A stretch of DNA of 19,844 nt, taken from NCBI GenBank assembly GCA_030040175.1, contig JASHUF010000113.1, positions 1 to 19,844 of the forward strand, in the 5' to 3' direction. Origin of the DNA: Acidobacteriaceae bacterium (GTDB lineage Bacteria; Acidobacteriota; Terriglobia; Terriglobales; Acidobacteriaceae). This document shows positions 7,621 through 14,750 of the stretch, in pieces; the stretch's first letter is position 1; every line of letters starts with the position of its first letter. A program made the position numbers and the translations under genes. The notes below the pieces were generated by a model that saw only the letters and a program-made list of their open reading frames with translations, did not search any database and was not told where the DNA came from.

Positions 7621-8622
7621 ATGCCGCAGAATCTGCTGGAGCAATTGCGCACTTATACCGTGGTGGTGGCCGATACGGGCGACATCGAGGCAATGGAGGA
7701 GTTCCGGCCGCAGGATGCGACAACCAATCCCTCGCTGATCACGGCAGCTGCGCAAATGCCGCAGTATCAGCCGATTGTGGACGGCGTGCTGATGGATGCG
7801 AAGAACGAGCTGGGCGAGGGCGCGAGCGACAAGTCCGTGGCTAACCTGGCCTTCAAGCGGCTGGCGATCGCTTTCGGCAAAAAGATCCTGGCGATCGTTC
7901 CCGGGCGCGTCTCGACGGAAGTGGATGCGCGGCTTTCCTTTGACACTGAGAGGACGATTGCCCAGGCGCGGGAGATCATCGGTCTTTACAAGAAGGCGGG
8001 CATCGGAACGGACCGCGTGCTGATCAAGATTGCGTCCACGTGGGAGGGGATTCGCGCGGCAGAGGTGCTGGAAAAGGAGGGCATCCACTGCAACCTGACG
8101 CTGCTCTTCGGTTTGCACCAGGCGATTGCCGCGGCCGAGGCGGGCGTAACGCTGATTTCTCCTTTCGTGGGGCGCATTCTGGACTGGTACAAGAAGAGCA
8201 CGGGCAAGGATTTTCACGGCGCGGACGATCCCGGCGTGCAATCGGTGACGCGGGTCTACAACTACTTCAAGAAATTCGGATACAAGACGGTGGTGATGGG
8301 CGCGAGCTTCCGCAATATCGGCGAGATCTGCGAGCTGGCGGGATGCGATCTGCTGACCATCTCGCCGCAGCTGCTGACTGAGCTCGAAAAGACCGAGGGC
8401 GCGCTGCCGCGCAAGCTCGATCCGGAGAAAGCGAAGGGGATGGCGATTGCGAAAATCGCGATGGACAAGGCCACCTTCGACCGGATGCACAAGGAGGACC
8501 CGATGGCGACGGACAAGCTCAAGGAAGGGATCGAGGGATTCTCTGCGGCGCTGGAGAAGCTTGAGGGACTGCTGGCGGCGCGGCTGGCGGCGCTCGAATC
8601 GCGGGCGCCGGCCGCGGTGTAA
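7621..8622 (+). CDS. tal: Transaldolase
   Basis: Transaldolase moves a dihydroxyacetone unit between sugar phosphates in the non-oxidative pentose phosphate pathway. The 333-residue protein aligns end to end with the TalB class: [12 protein letters not shown] with D18, DATTNPSLI with N36, [15 protein letters not shown] with E100, and the Schiff-base lysine K136 in [27 protein letters not shown] and [13 protein letters not shown] follow, then a C-terminal helix. It is about 15 residues longer than E. coli TalB, mostly at an Ala-rich C-terminal tail. AAGGAGGG (7610-7617) precedes the ATG directly. The 176 bases upstream, after the FAH gene, may contain its own promoter, but I could not identify clear boxes. 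A strong terminator follows at 8671, so transcription ends here. Confidence 0.97.
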   Translation: MPQNLLEQLRTYTVVVADTGDIEAMEEFRPQDATTNPSLITAAAQMPQYQPIVDGVLMDAKNELGEGASDKSVANLAFKRLAIAFGKKILAIVPGRVSTEVDARLSFDTERTIAQAREIIGLYKKAGIGTDRVLIKIASTWEGIRAAEVLEKEGIHCNLTLLFGLHQAIAAAEAGVTLISPFVGRILDWYKKSTGKDFHGADDPGVQSVTRVYNYFKKFGYKTVVMGASFRNIGEICELAGCDLLTISPQLLTELEKTEGALPRKLDPEKAKGMAIAKIAMDKATFDRMHKEDPMATDKLKEGIEGFSAALEKLEGLLAARLAALESRAPAAV

Positions 8623-8670
8623 GGAAGCGCGCACAGGGCCGCTTGCTCAATTTAGACGGTTGGAAACGCG

Positions 8671-8698
8671 AAGAGGCAGCCCGCAGGCTGCCTCTTTT
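8671..8698 (+). terminator. Intrinsic terminator downstream of tal
   Basis: AAGAGGCAGCC (8671-8681) pairs perfectly with GGCTGCCTCTT (8686-8696) around a CGCA loop, giving an 11-bp stem whose end runs into TTTT (8695-8698). It lies 48 bases after the tal stop codon. Confidence 0.9.
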
Positions 8699-8904
8699 GT
8701 GTCAGGTCCGTTTGCAATGGATGGACCAAATTACTAACGAAAGTGGCACATTCTCACCCCAAACAGAATATTTCCGATAGATTCCGTGTTACAGCATCTT
8801 AAAGGAAGCAGCGGCTGCTCTCCGGCAGGCAATGCGCGCAGGGAAGGCGGCCGAGGCTTTTTGAAGAAAGGCCGGCTGTGCGCGCACGGCCACAGGAGGT
8901 GGGT

Positions 8905-9447
8905 ATGCAGGCTCAGAGTCATCCGCTCGAACCGTTCTTTCAGCAGGTGGTCCGCAACAGCTACGAAGGCAAGCTGGGCTTGCACGATCCCGATGTGACC
9001 GGCTACGTAGCGCGCCTGCTGTGCGAGTTCGCCGAGGCAGAAAACCTCTACAAGGTGCGCGACGAGATGGGCCGGCCGATTGCCGAGCTCGAAGAGATGC
9101 TGACCGCGGCCGACCCGGTGCACGGCTCGGCGCCCTCATTTGATGCCGAGCGCGCGCTGCGCAAGTACATCGGCGACTACGCCTTGTTTGTGGGCGGCAT
9201 GTATCCCGAGGCCACGGGCTCGAACCGCCGCATGCGCCGCCATTATCCCAGCCTGGAAGAGCTGATTCACGCGGGCAAAGAGAGCTACTTCATCGTGAGC
9301 CAGTTCAACCTGTTCGAGTACGAGAAGGAGGCGCCGCTGTTTGCCCGGCTGGCCGACGGATTCGAGCGCTGCATTCTGGGCTTGACGCTGGTGCGCGAGG
9401 AGTTGGGCACGCACCGGCCGCCGCTCGCGTCCCCACACCTGAATTAG
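8905..9447 (+). CDS. Conserved-looking hypothetical protein, 180 aa, unrecognised
   Basis: I do not recognise this family. The protein has no signal peptide or membrane segment and appears soluble, mainly helical and acidic, with notable stretches FFQQVVRNSYEGKLGLHDPD, YVARLLCEFAEAENLYKVRD, YIGDYALFVGGMYPE and KESYFIVSQFNLFEYEKEAP. It has no cysteine cluster or nucleotide-binding motif; the YIGDYALF/YFIVSQF aromatic segments may form a hydrophobic core. The start at 8905 is chosen because AGGAGG (8894-8899) lies five bases before it; an upstream in-frame GTG has no such site. It is monocistronic: the tal terminator lies upstream, and a 339-base gap follows. The upstream interval 8699-8893 is less GC-rich than its surroundings and probably holds the promoter, although I cannot pick boxes with confidence. 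Confidence 0.8.
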   Translation: MQAQSHPLEPFFQQVVRNSYEGKLGLHDPDVTGYVARLLCEFAEAENLYKVRDEMGRPIAELEEMLTAADPVHGSAPSFDAERALRKYIGDYALFVGGMYPEATGSNRRMRRHYPSLEELIHAGKESYFIVSQFNLFEYEKEAPLFARLADGFERCILGLTLVREELGTHRPPLASPHLN

Positions 9448-9786
9448 AGAATACCCGTGTCGCGCACGCGCGGTCGTGAAAAGTGACCGCACGTCCATTC
9501 TCCGCAAACGGCCCCTGCTGCCGGCGCCCCCGCGCGTTTTCTTCTCCCATTGATCTGCCCTTGAGCCGATTTGCATCCCAGCACCCAGGCGGACGTGTAC
9601 ACCGCGATGCGCGCGTTCCCGATTTCATTGAAAGCCTTGGCCGGGCAGGCGATACTGATTACGGCAAAACCGGAGTAGGTGCGAACGGGCCCCAGGTCGT
9701 CGCTCCCTGCTGGTCGCGCCGGTTCAGCGGTTTTGGCTTTGGTAGACAGCAACTCTGGTTTGGCTACAGCGAACGGGGGAGGGGGG
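9448..9786. other. Intergenic stretch of 339 bases with no supported gene
   Basis: Nothing here matches a known RNA, repeat family or terminator in the window. Short frames cross it on both strands but lack ribosome sites. The minus-strand frame reading AFNEIGNARIAVYTSAWV (around 9575-9630) looks somewhat protein-like, but it begins inside the downstream gene's antisense strand and has no start signal. Confidence 0.5.
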
Positions 9787-10458
9787 ATGAGCGAATACGT
9801 GAAGCTGCGCGCGGCCGACGGCCACCAGTTGGGCGCGTATGTGGCCCTGCCGGCGGGCGAGCCGGCGGCGGCGCTGGTGGTGGTGCAGGAGATCTTCGGC
9901 GTGAACGCGCACATCCGCTCCGTGGCCGACGGCTACGCCAAGGATGGATTCCTGGCCGTGGCGCCGGCGCTTTTTGACCGCATTGAGCCGGGCATCGAGT
10001 TGGGCTACCAGGGCGCGGACCTGGAGACGGCGCGGAACCTGATGCCCAAGATCGATCTTGAACATGCCCTGACCGATGTGCAGGCGGCCGTAGAGTACGC
10101 GGCCAACGCTACGGCCAAGAACGTAGGCGTAATCGGCTATTGTTACGGCGGAACGCTGGCGTGGCTCGCCGCCACGCGGCTGCGGCCCACAGCGGCGGCG
10201 GGCTACTATGGCGGCATGATTGCGAAATACGCCGACGAGGAGCCCACCTGCCCCGTCATGCTGCATTTCGGCAAAGAGGACGCGCACATTCCCGCCGAGT
10301 CAGTGGAAAAGGTGCGGGCGGCGCATCCCGAGGTGGAGGTTTACTGGTACGATGCGGGCCACGGCTTCAACTGCGATGCGCGCGGGAGCTACAACGCCGC
10401 GGCGGCCAAAGAGGCGCGCGCGCGGTCGCTCGCGTTCCTCAAGAAACATCTGGCGTGA
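9787..10458 (+). CDS. Dienelactone hydrolase family protein
   Basis: An alpha/beta hydrolase of 223 residues. Members open dienelactone rings in chloroaromatic degradation, or act as general carboxylesterases. The triad is complete: C119 in the nucleophile elbow GYCYGG, D165 in FGKEDAHIP and H192 in DAGHGFNCD. E35 in VVVQEIFGVN is the residue that primes the cysteine in the Pseudomonas enzyme. The cysteine nucleophile, rather than serine, marks it as the DLH family proper. The start at 9787 is supported by a G-rich site (GGGGGAGGGG) just before the ATG and by the normal N-terminus; an upstream in-frame alternative would add 36 non-family residues. No other aromatic-degradation gene is adjacent, so the substrate is open. 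Confidence 0.92.
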   Translation: MSEYVKLRAADGHQLGAYVALPAGEPAAALVVVQEIFGVNAHIRSVADGYAKDGFLAVAPALFDRIEPGIELGYQGADLETARNLMPKIDLEHALTDVQAAVEYAANATAKNVGVIGYCYGGTLAWLAATRLRPTAAAGYYGGMIAKYADEEPTCPVMLHFGKEDAHIPAESVEKVRAAHPEVEVYWYDAGHGFNCDARGSYNAAAAKEARARSLAFLKKHLA

Positions 10459-10489
10459 GCGGCCGTTTCTATTAAGCGCTGAATATGCC

Positions 10490-10690
10490 TTCACTTTGGA
10501 GGGTCGTTGGCTCGGTTCCATCGCCCCTCCGGGGCTCCCGAATTCATTCCTGTGCGCGATTCCCGGGATTCCGTCCGCCGCTCCGCGGTCGCGGGCGACG
10601 GACTCCATCCTGCCACCCCGGCGAGCAAAGATCGCTCGCCGGGGACCCCGGGCTGGGCTATTTTCCTCGCATCCCTCCGGGATGCGTTTG
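10490..10690 (+). repeat. Second palindrome mosaic, including a family B copy at 10613-10651
   Basis: The 315-base gap 10459-10773 holds repeats but no additional gene. The family B copy has arms CCCCGGCGAGC (10616-10626) and GCTCGCCGGGG (10634-10644), an 11-bp perfect stem with a 7-base loop. Its flanks CCA and ACCCCGG equal those of the copy within pyrB (388-435). Downstream, CGCATCCC-TCC-GGGATGCG (10668-10686) is another perfect hairpin. The stretch around 10570-10603 has overlapping inverted repeats of CCGC/GCGG type. Confidence 0.8.
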
Positions 10691-10773
10691 CTGCGCGACC
10701 GGTGTCGGCTATGATGCTGTTTGCGCGCCTTGGCGCGCGAGCGCAAAGAAAACAAGACAGGATGGACGCGAGG

Positions 10774-11253
10774 ATGCCGGTAGAAAACACGATGAAGAAC
10801 AGGAGCGGCGGCGTGCGCTGGGGCGTGATGGCCAGCCGGGTTGTGGGCCTCTCCATCTTCGTTTGGGCGTTCTTTCTTCCCGCGGTGCGCAACGGCGCGG
10901 CCGGCGATCCGGCGTCGGCTGTGTTCCCGGGATGGAAATGCGCCTCCGTGGCCCTGAACCTGAACATGGCGCTGTTCGGCAAGGCCGTCAAAGGCGCGCC
11001 TCCCATCACGGCTTGCCTGGCGGCGATGAGCGGATGGATCAACCTGCTGATCCTGATCGACCTGGCGCTGAGCTTCTGGCGGAGAGCGCTGGTGGTACGG
11101 CGGATCGCGGGCGTGCTGGTGATTTTGTGCATGGCGGCGACGTGGACTTTTTTCGCAGTGGAGACGCTGACGCCGCTCCTTGGACATTTCCTGTGGATCG
11201 CAGGCACACTGCTGATCCTGTTGCCGGACGCGCTGCAGCGGTCTCAGAGTTAA
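10774..11253 (+). CDS. Small integral membrane protein, four predicted helices
   Basis: I do not recognise the family. The 159-residue protein has four hydrophobic segments, at about 18-38 (ending WAFFLPAV), 77-101 (GWINLLILIDLALSFW), 109-129 (RRIAGVLVILCMAATWTFFA) and 132-153 (LGHFLWIAGTLLILLPDAL). Positive residues cluster before helix 1 and between helices 2 and 3 (FWRRALVVRR), so both ends are probably cytoplasmic. Between helices 1 and 2 lies a roughly 40-residue loop with WKCASVALNLNMALFG. The start is uncertain: in-frame ATGs at 10711, 10762, 10774 and 10792 are possible, and none has a strong ribosome site; AGGA at 10759 favours 10774. The gene stands alone between a repeat mosaic and the next gene. 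Confidence 0.65.
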   Translation: MPVENTMKNRSGGVRWGVMASRVVGLSIFVWAFFLPAVRNGAAGDPASAVFPGWKCASVALNLNMALFGKAVKGAPPITACLAAMSGWINLLILIDLALSFWRRALVVRRIAGVLVILCMAATWTFFAVETLTPLLGHFLWIAGTLLILLPDALQRSQS

Positions 11254-11414
11254 ATTCGCTATTTCCCACATTGTGCGGGGTGGCTTCTTCTTTAGGAAAA
11301 AGCCGCTTCGCGTTGCGGGCTTCGGAATACAGCAACTCTGAAACCGCTGTAGCCGGCGCGCCGGAGGAAGGGCGCGTAGAGCGGCGCGTGCTACCTTGGG
11401 CATAAGCATTGCCC

Positions 11415-12260
11415 ATGCGCCGCCTGCTTTTACTTTTCTTCCTGCTTGCTGCATTGTTCAGCGCCTCGAAAGCGCGCGCGCAGGGAGGACCTCCGTTTAT
11501 CACCGACGATCCGGGAACGCCGGGCAATCATCACTGGGAGATCAACTTCGGGTGGATTGCGAATCACAATCCCGGGCAGTCCTACTATGAGATTCCCGAC
11601 GCCGACATGAACTACGGCTGGGGCAACCGGATTCAGCTCAAGTACGAGCTGCCGCTGGCCGCGGGGACGAATGCGAATGACTCGACCGGCGTAGGACTGG
11701 GCGAGTCGCTGCTGGGGATCAAAATGCGGCCCTACGAGCGCCACACGGCGGGCGAGCCGCCGAGCGACGAAAACATGAAATTCTCGCTCGGGTTTTATCC
11801 CCAGGCCTCGATCAACAACCCTACCAGCTCCGTGCGGCGCGGGATTGTGGAGGCGGGTCCGCAATATTATCTCCCGATGGAGATGACGGCGAAGATCGGG
11901 CCCATCAGTTTGAACGGCGAAGTGGGCCGATGGATCGGGAACGCGAATGAACCCGACCAGTGGGGGCGCGGGCTGATTGCCGGGCGCGAGTTCAACGATG
12001 CGTTCGAGCTCTACGGCGAGCTCTACGATCTGCAGGCGATCAACCGGATCGGGAACCAACCCAAGCAGCGTGCGTTTACGCTGGATGTGGGGGGAAGGCG
12101 GTCGCTCGACCGCGCCAATCACATCCGGCTTTTGTTCATGGGCGGGCGCGCGCTGCAGGCGGTGACGCCCGAGAATGGCGAGCCGAGCTGGATTGCGTAC
12201 CTTGGGGTCCAGTTCCTGCTGGGTCCGAAGCAGAAAGAGGTTCCGGGACAAAGGCCGTAA
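11415..12260 (+). CDS. Exported protein, predicted outer-membrane barrel of the phenol-MetA/transporter-like family
   Basis: A 281-residue protein with a clean signal peptide (MRRLLLLFFLLAALFSASKA, then RAQ). The mature part starts GGPPFITDDPGTPGNHHWEI, typical of proteins labelled 'putative MetA-pathway of phenol degradation' or 'transporter', which are predicted outer-membrane beta-barrels. Alternating hydrophobic/polar strands follow (NRIQLKYELPLA, ESLLGIKMRP, KFSLGFYPQASI, GPISLNGEVGRW, AFELYGELYDLQ). The chain ends in WIAYLGVQFLLG, a plausible terminal strand, with a short polar tail. An upstream in-frame TTG at 11409 is less likely than this ATG. I see no strong ribosome site. The family has no proven function; an alpha-galactosidase gene follows 93 bases later, but a sugar-uptake link would be speculation. 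Confidence 0.72.
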   Translation: MRRLLLLFFLLAALFSASKARAQGGPPFITDDPGTPGNHHWEINFGWIANHNPGQSYYEIPDADMNYGWGNRIQLKYELPLAAGTNANDSTGVGLGESLLGIKMRPYERHTAGEPPSDENMKFSLGFYPQASINNPTSSVRRGIVEAGPQYYLPMEMTAKIGPISLNGEVGRWIGNANEPDQWGRGLIAGREFNDAFELYGELYDLQAINRIGNQPKQRAFTLDVGGRRSLDRANHIRLLFMGGRALQAVTPENGEPSWIAYLGVQFLLGPKQKEVPGQRP

Positions 12261-12353
12261 GCGGGAACCGGGCAAGACGGGGCGCGGGCCATTGCCGAAT
12301 GGGGGCGGGCAGCGTAGTATTCCACTCGAAAAGGTTTGAGGAGGATTTTGCCC

Positions 12354-13595
12354 ATGCGAGTACGTATTTCAGCGTGGCTAGTATTGCTGGCTTTGATAAC
12401 GTTTACCGCGAGGGCGCAGACCGCGCCTTCCTCTGCTTCGCACAAGCAGATCCATCGCCTTGCACCATCTCAGGCAGTCGCGCTGACACCGCCGATGGGC
12501 TGGAACAGCTGGAACTTTTTTGAGGGAAGAGTGACGGATCAGGATGTCCGCAATGCGGCCGACCAGATGGTGGCCACGGGAATGAAGGACGCGGGCTACG
12601 AGTACATCAATATCGACGACACCTGGGAAGGCGAGCGGGACGCGAACGGCGTGCTGCACTCCAATGAAAAGTTTCCCGACATGAAGGCGCTGGCCGACTA
12701 TGTGCACGCGAAGGGATTGAAGCTGGGCATCTATTCGTCGCCGGGACCGAAGACCTGCGCCGGCTACGCGGCTTCGCTGGACCACGAGGTGCAGGACGCG
12801 CAGCTCTATGCCTCATGGGGAGTCGATTACCTGAAGTACGACCTGTGCAGCTTTATCCCGGCGGTGATGGAGAAGCAGGCGCCGGGCGACAGGGCCGAGC
12901 AGATGCGGCTGATGATTGCTGCGTACAAGAAGATGGACGCGGCGCTCAAGGCCACGGGGCGCCCGATCGTCTACTCGCTCTGCCAGTACGGATGGGATGC
13001 GGTGTGGGAGTGGGGGCCGAGCGTGGGCGCGAACCTGTGGCGCACGACGGGCGACATCCAGGCCAACTGGAACAGCATTTACGCAATCCTGAATGCGCAG
13101 GCGGGCCTCGGGAAGTACGCGGGGCCGGGGCACTGGAACGATCCCGACATGCTGGAGGTGGGCAACGGGAAGCTCACGCTGGCCGAGGACCGCACGCATT
13201 TCTCCATGTGGGCCATGCTGGCGGCGCCGTTGCTCGCCGGCAACGACCTGCCGAATATGAAGCCGGAGGTGAAGGCCATTCTGACTAACCGCGAGGTGAT
13301 CGCAATCGACCAGGACCGGCTGTGCCGCGAGGCCACGCGCGCTTACTCCGAAGGCGAGGTGGATGTATGGACGCGGCATCTCGCCGGCGGCGCGCTCGCC
13401 GTTGCGCTGGTGAACGCGGGCAGCGCGCGATACTCGACGCATCCGTTTCACCTCGATCTTGCGCGGCTGGGATTGCACGGGCCGCTCGAGGCGAGGAATC
13501 TTTGGACGGGGGAGACCATGACGCTCGCCGACGGGATGCCGCTCGAGATCGGGTCACACGACATTCTGCTGGTGCGGATCGCGGCGCCGAAGTAG
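12354..13595 (+). CDS. Secreted alpha-galactosidase, glycoside hydrolase family 27
   Basis: GH27 enzymes release terminal alpha-galactose with retention of configuration. The 413-residue protein has a signal peptide (1-21, ending TARA) and the family's opening TPPMGWNSWNFF (45-56). INIDDTWEGERD (86-97) and GLKLGIYSSPGPKTCAG (121-137) follow. The nucleophile is D163 in YLKYDLC; the acid/base is D234 in LWRTTGDI by comparison with human GLA D170 and D231. WNDPDMLEVGN (261-271) and the C-terminal beta-sandwich with LWTGE complete it. The start at 12354 is chosen over the in-frame TTG at 12336 because GAGGAGGA (12338-12345) is then ideally placed eight bases upstream. It probably acts in the periplasm or outside the cell on plant galactosides. 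A heptamer repeat begins at the base after the stop codon. Confidence 0.95.
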   Translation: MRVRISAWLVLLALITFTARAQTAPSSASHKQIHRLAPSQAVALTPPMGWNSWNFFEGRVTDQDVRNAADQMVATGMKDAGYEYINIDDTWEGERDANGVLHSNEKFPDMKALADYVHAKGLKLGIYSSPGPKTCAGYAASLDHEVQDAQLYASWGVDYLKYDLCSFIPAVMEKQAPGDRAEQMRLMIAAYKKMDAALKATGRPIVYSLCQYGWDAVWEWGPSVGANLWRTTGDIQANWNSIYAILNAQAGLGKYAGPGHWNDPDMLEVGNGKLTLAEDRTHFSMWAMLAAPLLAGNDLPNMKPEVKAILTNREVIAIDQDRLCREATRAYSEGEVDVWTRHLAGGALAVALVNAGSARYSTHPFHLDLARLGLHGPLEARNLWTGETMTLADGMPLEIGSHDILLVRIAAPK

Positions 13596-13623
13596 GGGTC
13601 AGGGGTCAGGGAACAGGGATCAG
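13596..13623 (-). repeat. Heptamer tandem repeat, family C (four units, abutting a stop codon)
   Basis: Units GGGTCAG, GGGTCAG, GGAACAG and GGATCAG lie in tandem with exact 7-base periodicity. They begin at the base directly after the TAG of the alpha-galactosidase gene. In the reverse sense they read CTGATCC, CTGTTCC, CTGACCC, CTGACCC, matching the arrays at 2405 and 15527. The remaining convergent gap to 13699 shows nothing else I can name. Confidence 0.75.
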
Positions 13624-13699
13624 GCAGGCTCGATCAATAGTGGCGTCCTATTTCAATATTCTCGCCGGACCGCGCGTTGCGTAACGGGACGAGCGAACT

Positions 13700-14680
13700 T
13701 CAACCCGCGACGCCGAGGCAGACGGCGTACCAGCCGCGCGTGTCAGTCCAGCAAGCGGCGGGTGCAAAGCCGGCGCGGACGAGCATCTCCTGGGCCTGGC
13801 CCTGCCTGTACTTGTAGCTGTTTTCGGTGTGGATGGTCTCGCCGCAGCAAAAATTCACGGTCAGATCGAGGGCCGCGAGGCGCACGCGCTGGGCGCAGAC
13901 GCTTTCGAGATGCATCTCGATGCGGGAGTGGATGGGATCCCAGCGGGCGCGATGGGCAAAGGCCGCAGGGTCGAAGTCGGCGCCGAGCTCGCGGTTGAGG
14001 CGAGTCAACACGTTCTTGTTGAAATCGGCGGTCACGCCTGCGGCATCGTCGTAGGCGCGGAGAAGTGTGGACGCATCTTTCACCAGATCGACGCCGAGAA
14101 GAAGGCTGTCACCGGGCTCAAGCTGGGTGCGCAGCTTACGCACAAGGCGCGCCGACTCCGCGGGCTCGAAGTTGCCGATGCTCGAACCGATGTAAAGCAA
14201 CAGCCGGCGCTCGCGGGGAGCGGCGGGATCGAGGGCGAAGCCGTTGGTGTAGTCCGTGGCCAGGGGGCGCACGCGCGCGCCCGGAACGTCACGCTCGATG
14301 CGCGCCTGCGCCACCAGAAGCGCGGTCATGGAGATGTCAATGGGCTCGTAGAGCACGGAGCCCTGCCGCGCGACGGCTGGCGCCAGCAGGAGACGCGTTT
14401 TGGCGGCTGAGCCCGCGCCCAGCTCCGTGATGCGCAGACGCTCCCCAGCCGAGGCGACGGCAAGAATTTCGCCGGCGTGGCGGGCGAGGATCGAGTGCTC
14501 CGTGCGGGTGAGGTAGTATTCGGGCAGCTCCGTGATCTCCTCGAAGAGCCGGGAGCCGGCTTCGTCGTAAAGAAGCCAGGGCGGCAGATGCCGCGGCGCG
14601 GAGGCGAGGCCGGCGCGCACGGCGCGAGCCAGCTTCTCACCGGCAAGAGTCTCTGTTGCAACGGGAATCGCGAGAGCCAT
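13700..14680 (-). CDS. egtD: L-histidine N-alpha-methyltransferase (ergothioneine biosynthesis)
   Basis: EgtD trimethylates histidine to hercynine with three S-adenosylmethionine molecules, the first step of ergothioneine synthesis. At 326 residues it is full length. The SAM-binding loop is TELGAGSAAKT (85-95), followed by EPIDIS (112-117) and the YIGSSIGNFEP segment (163-173) with N170. The histidine-pocket tyrosine is in PEYYLTRTE (53-61), another tyrosine is Y210, and the C-terminal HTENSYKY (284-291) supplies the conserved Glu and Ser. No key residue seems missing. It lies 70 bases downstream of egtB on the same strand and is almost certainly co-transcribed with it. No egtA, egtC or egtE is visible, so later steps must be encoded elsewhere or done by EgtB on free cysteine or related thiols. 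Confidence 0.95.
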   Translation of the reverse strand: MALAIPVATETLAGEKLARAVRAGLASAPRHLPPWLLYDEAGSRLFEEITELPEYYLTRTEHSILARHAGEILAVASAGERLRITELGAGSAAKTRLLLAPAVARQGSVLYEPIDISMTALLVAQARIERDVPGARVRPLATDYTNGFALDPAAPRERRLLLYIGSSIGNFEPAESARLVRKLRTQLEPGDSLLLGVDLVKDASTLLRAYDDAAGVTADFNKNVLTRLNRELGADFDPAAFAHRARWDPIHSRIEMHLESVCAQRVRLAALDLTVNFCCGETIHTENSYKYRQGQAQEMLVRAGFAPAACWTDTRGWYAVCLGVAG

Positions 14681-14750
14681 GCTTCGTTTTTGGATGCAGC
14701 CGGTTGAGGTTCGTAGCAGGAATTCCGCCTGGGGAAATTGCGGGGATGGG

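Noticed and set aside
5204..8634. Long minus-strand open frames (766 and 589 codons) opposite the lipoprotein, FAH and tal genes
   Set aside because: They lie antisense to well-recognised genes, have Arg/His/Ala-rich compositions typical of high-GC shadow frames, and show no family motifs or ribosome sites.
9444..9914. Minus-strand frame with a protein-like stretch AFNEIGNARIAVYTSAWV
   Set aside because: It starts within the antisense of the dienelactone hydrolase gene, has no ribosome site, and only about 20 residues look natural; a relic is possible but not supportable.
11281..11305. Hairpin GGCTT...AAGCC between the membrane protein and the barrel gene as a terminator
   Set aside because: The stem is short and imperfect, with no T-run.
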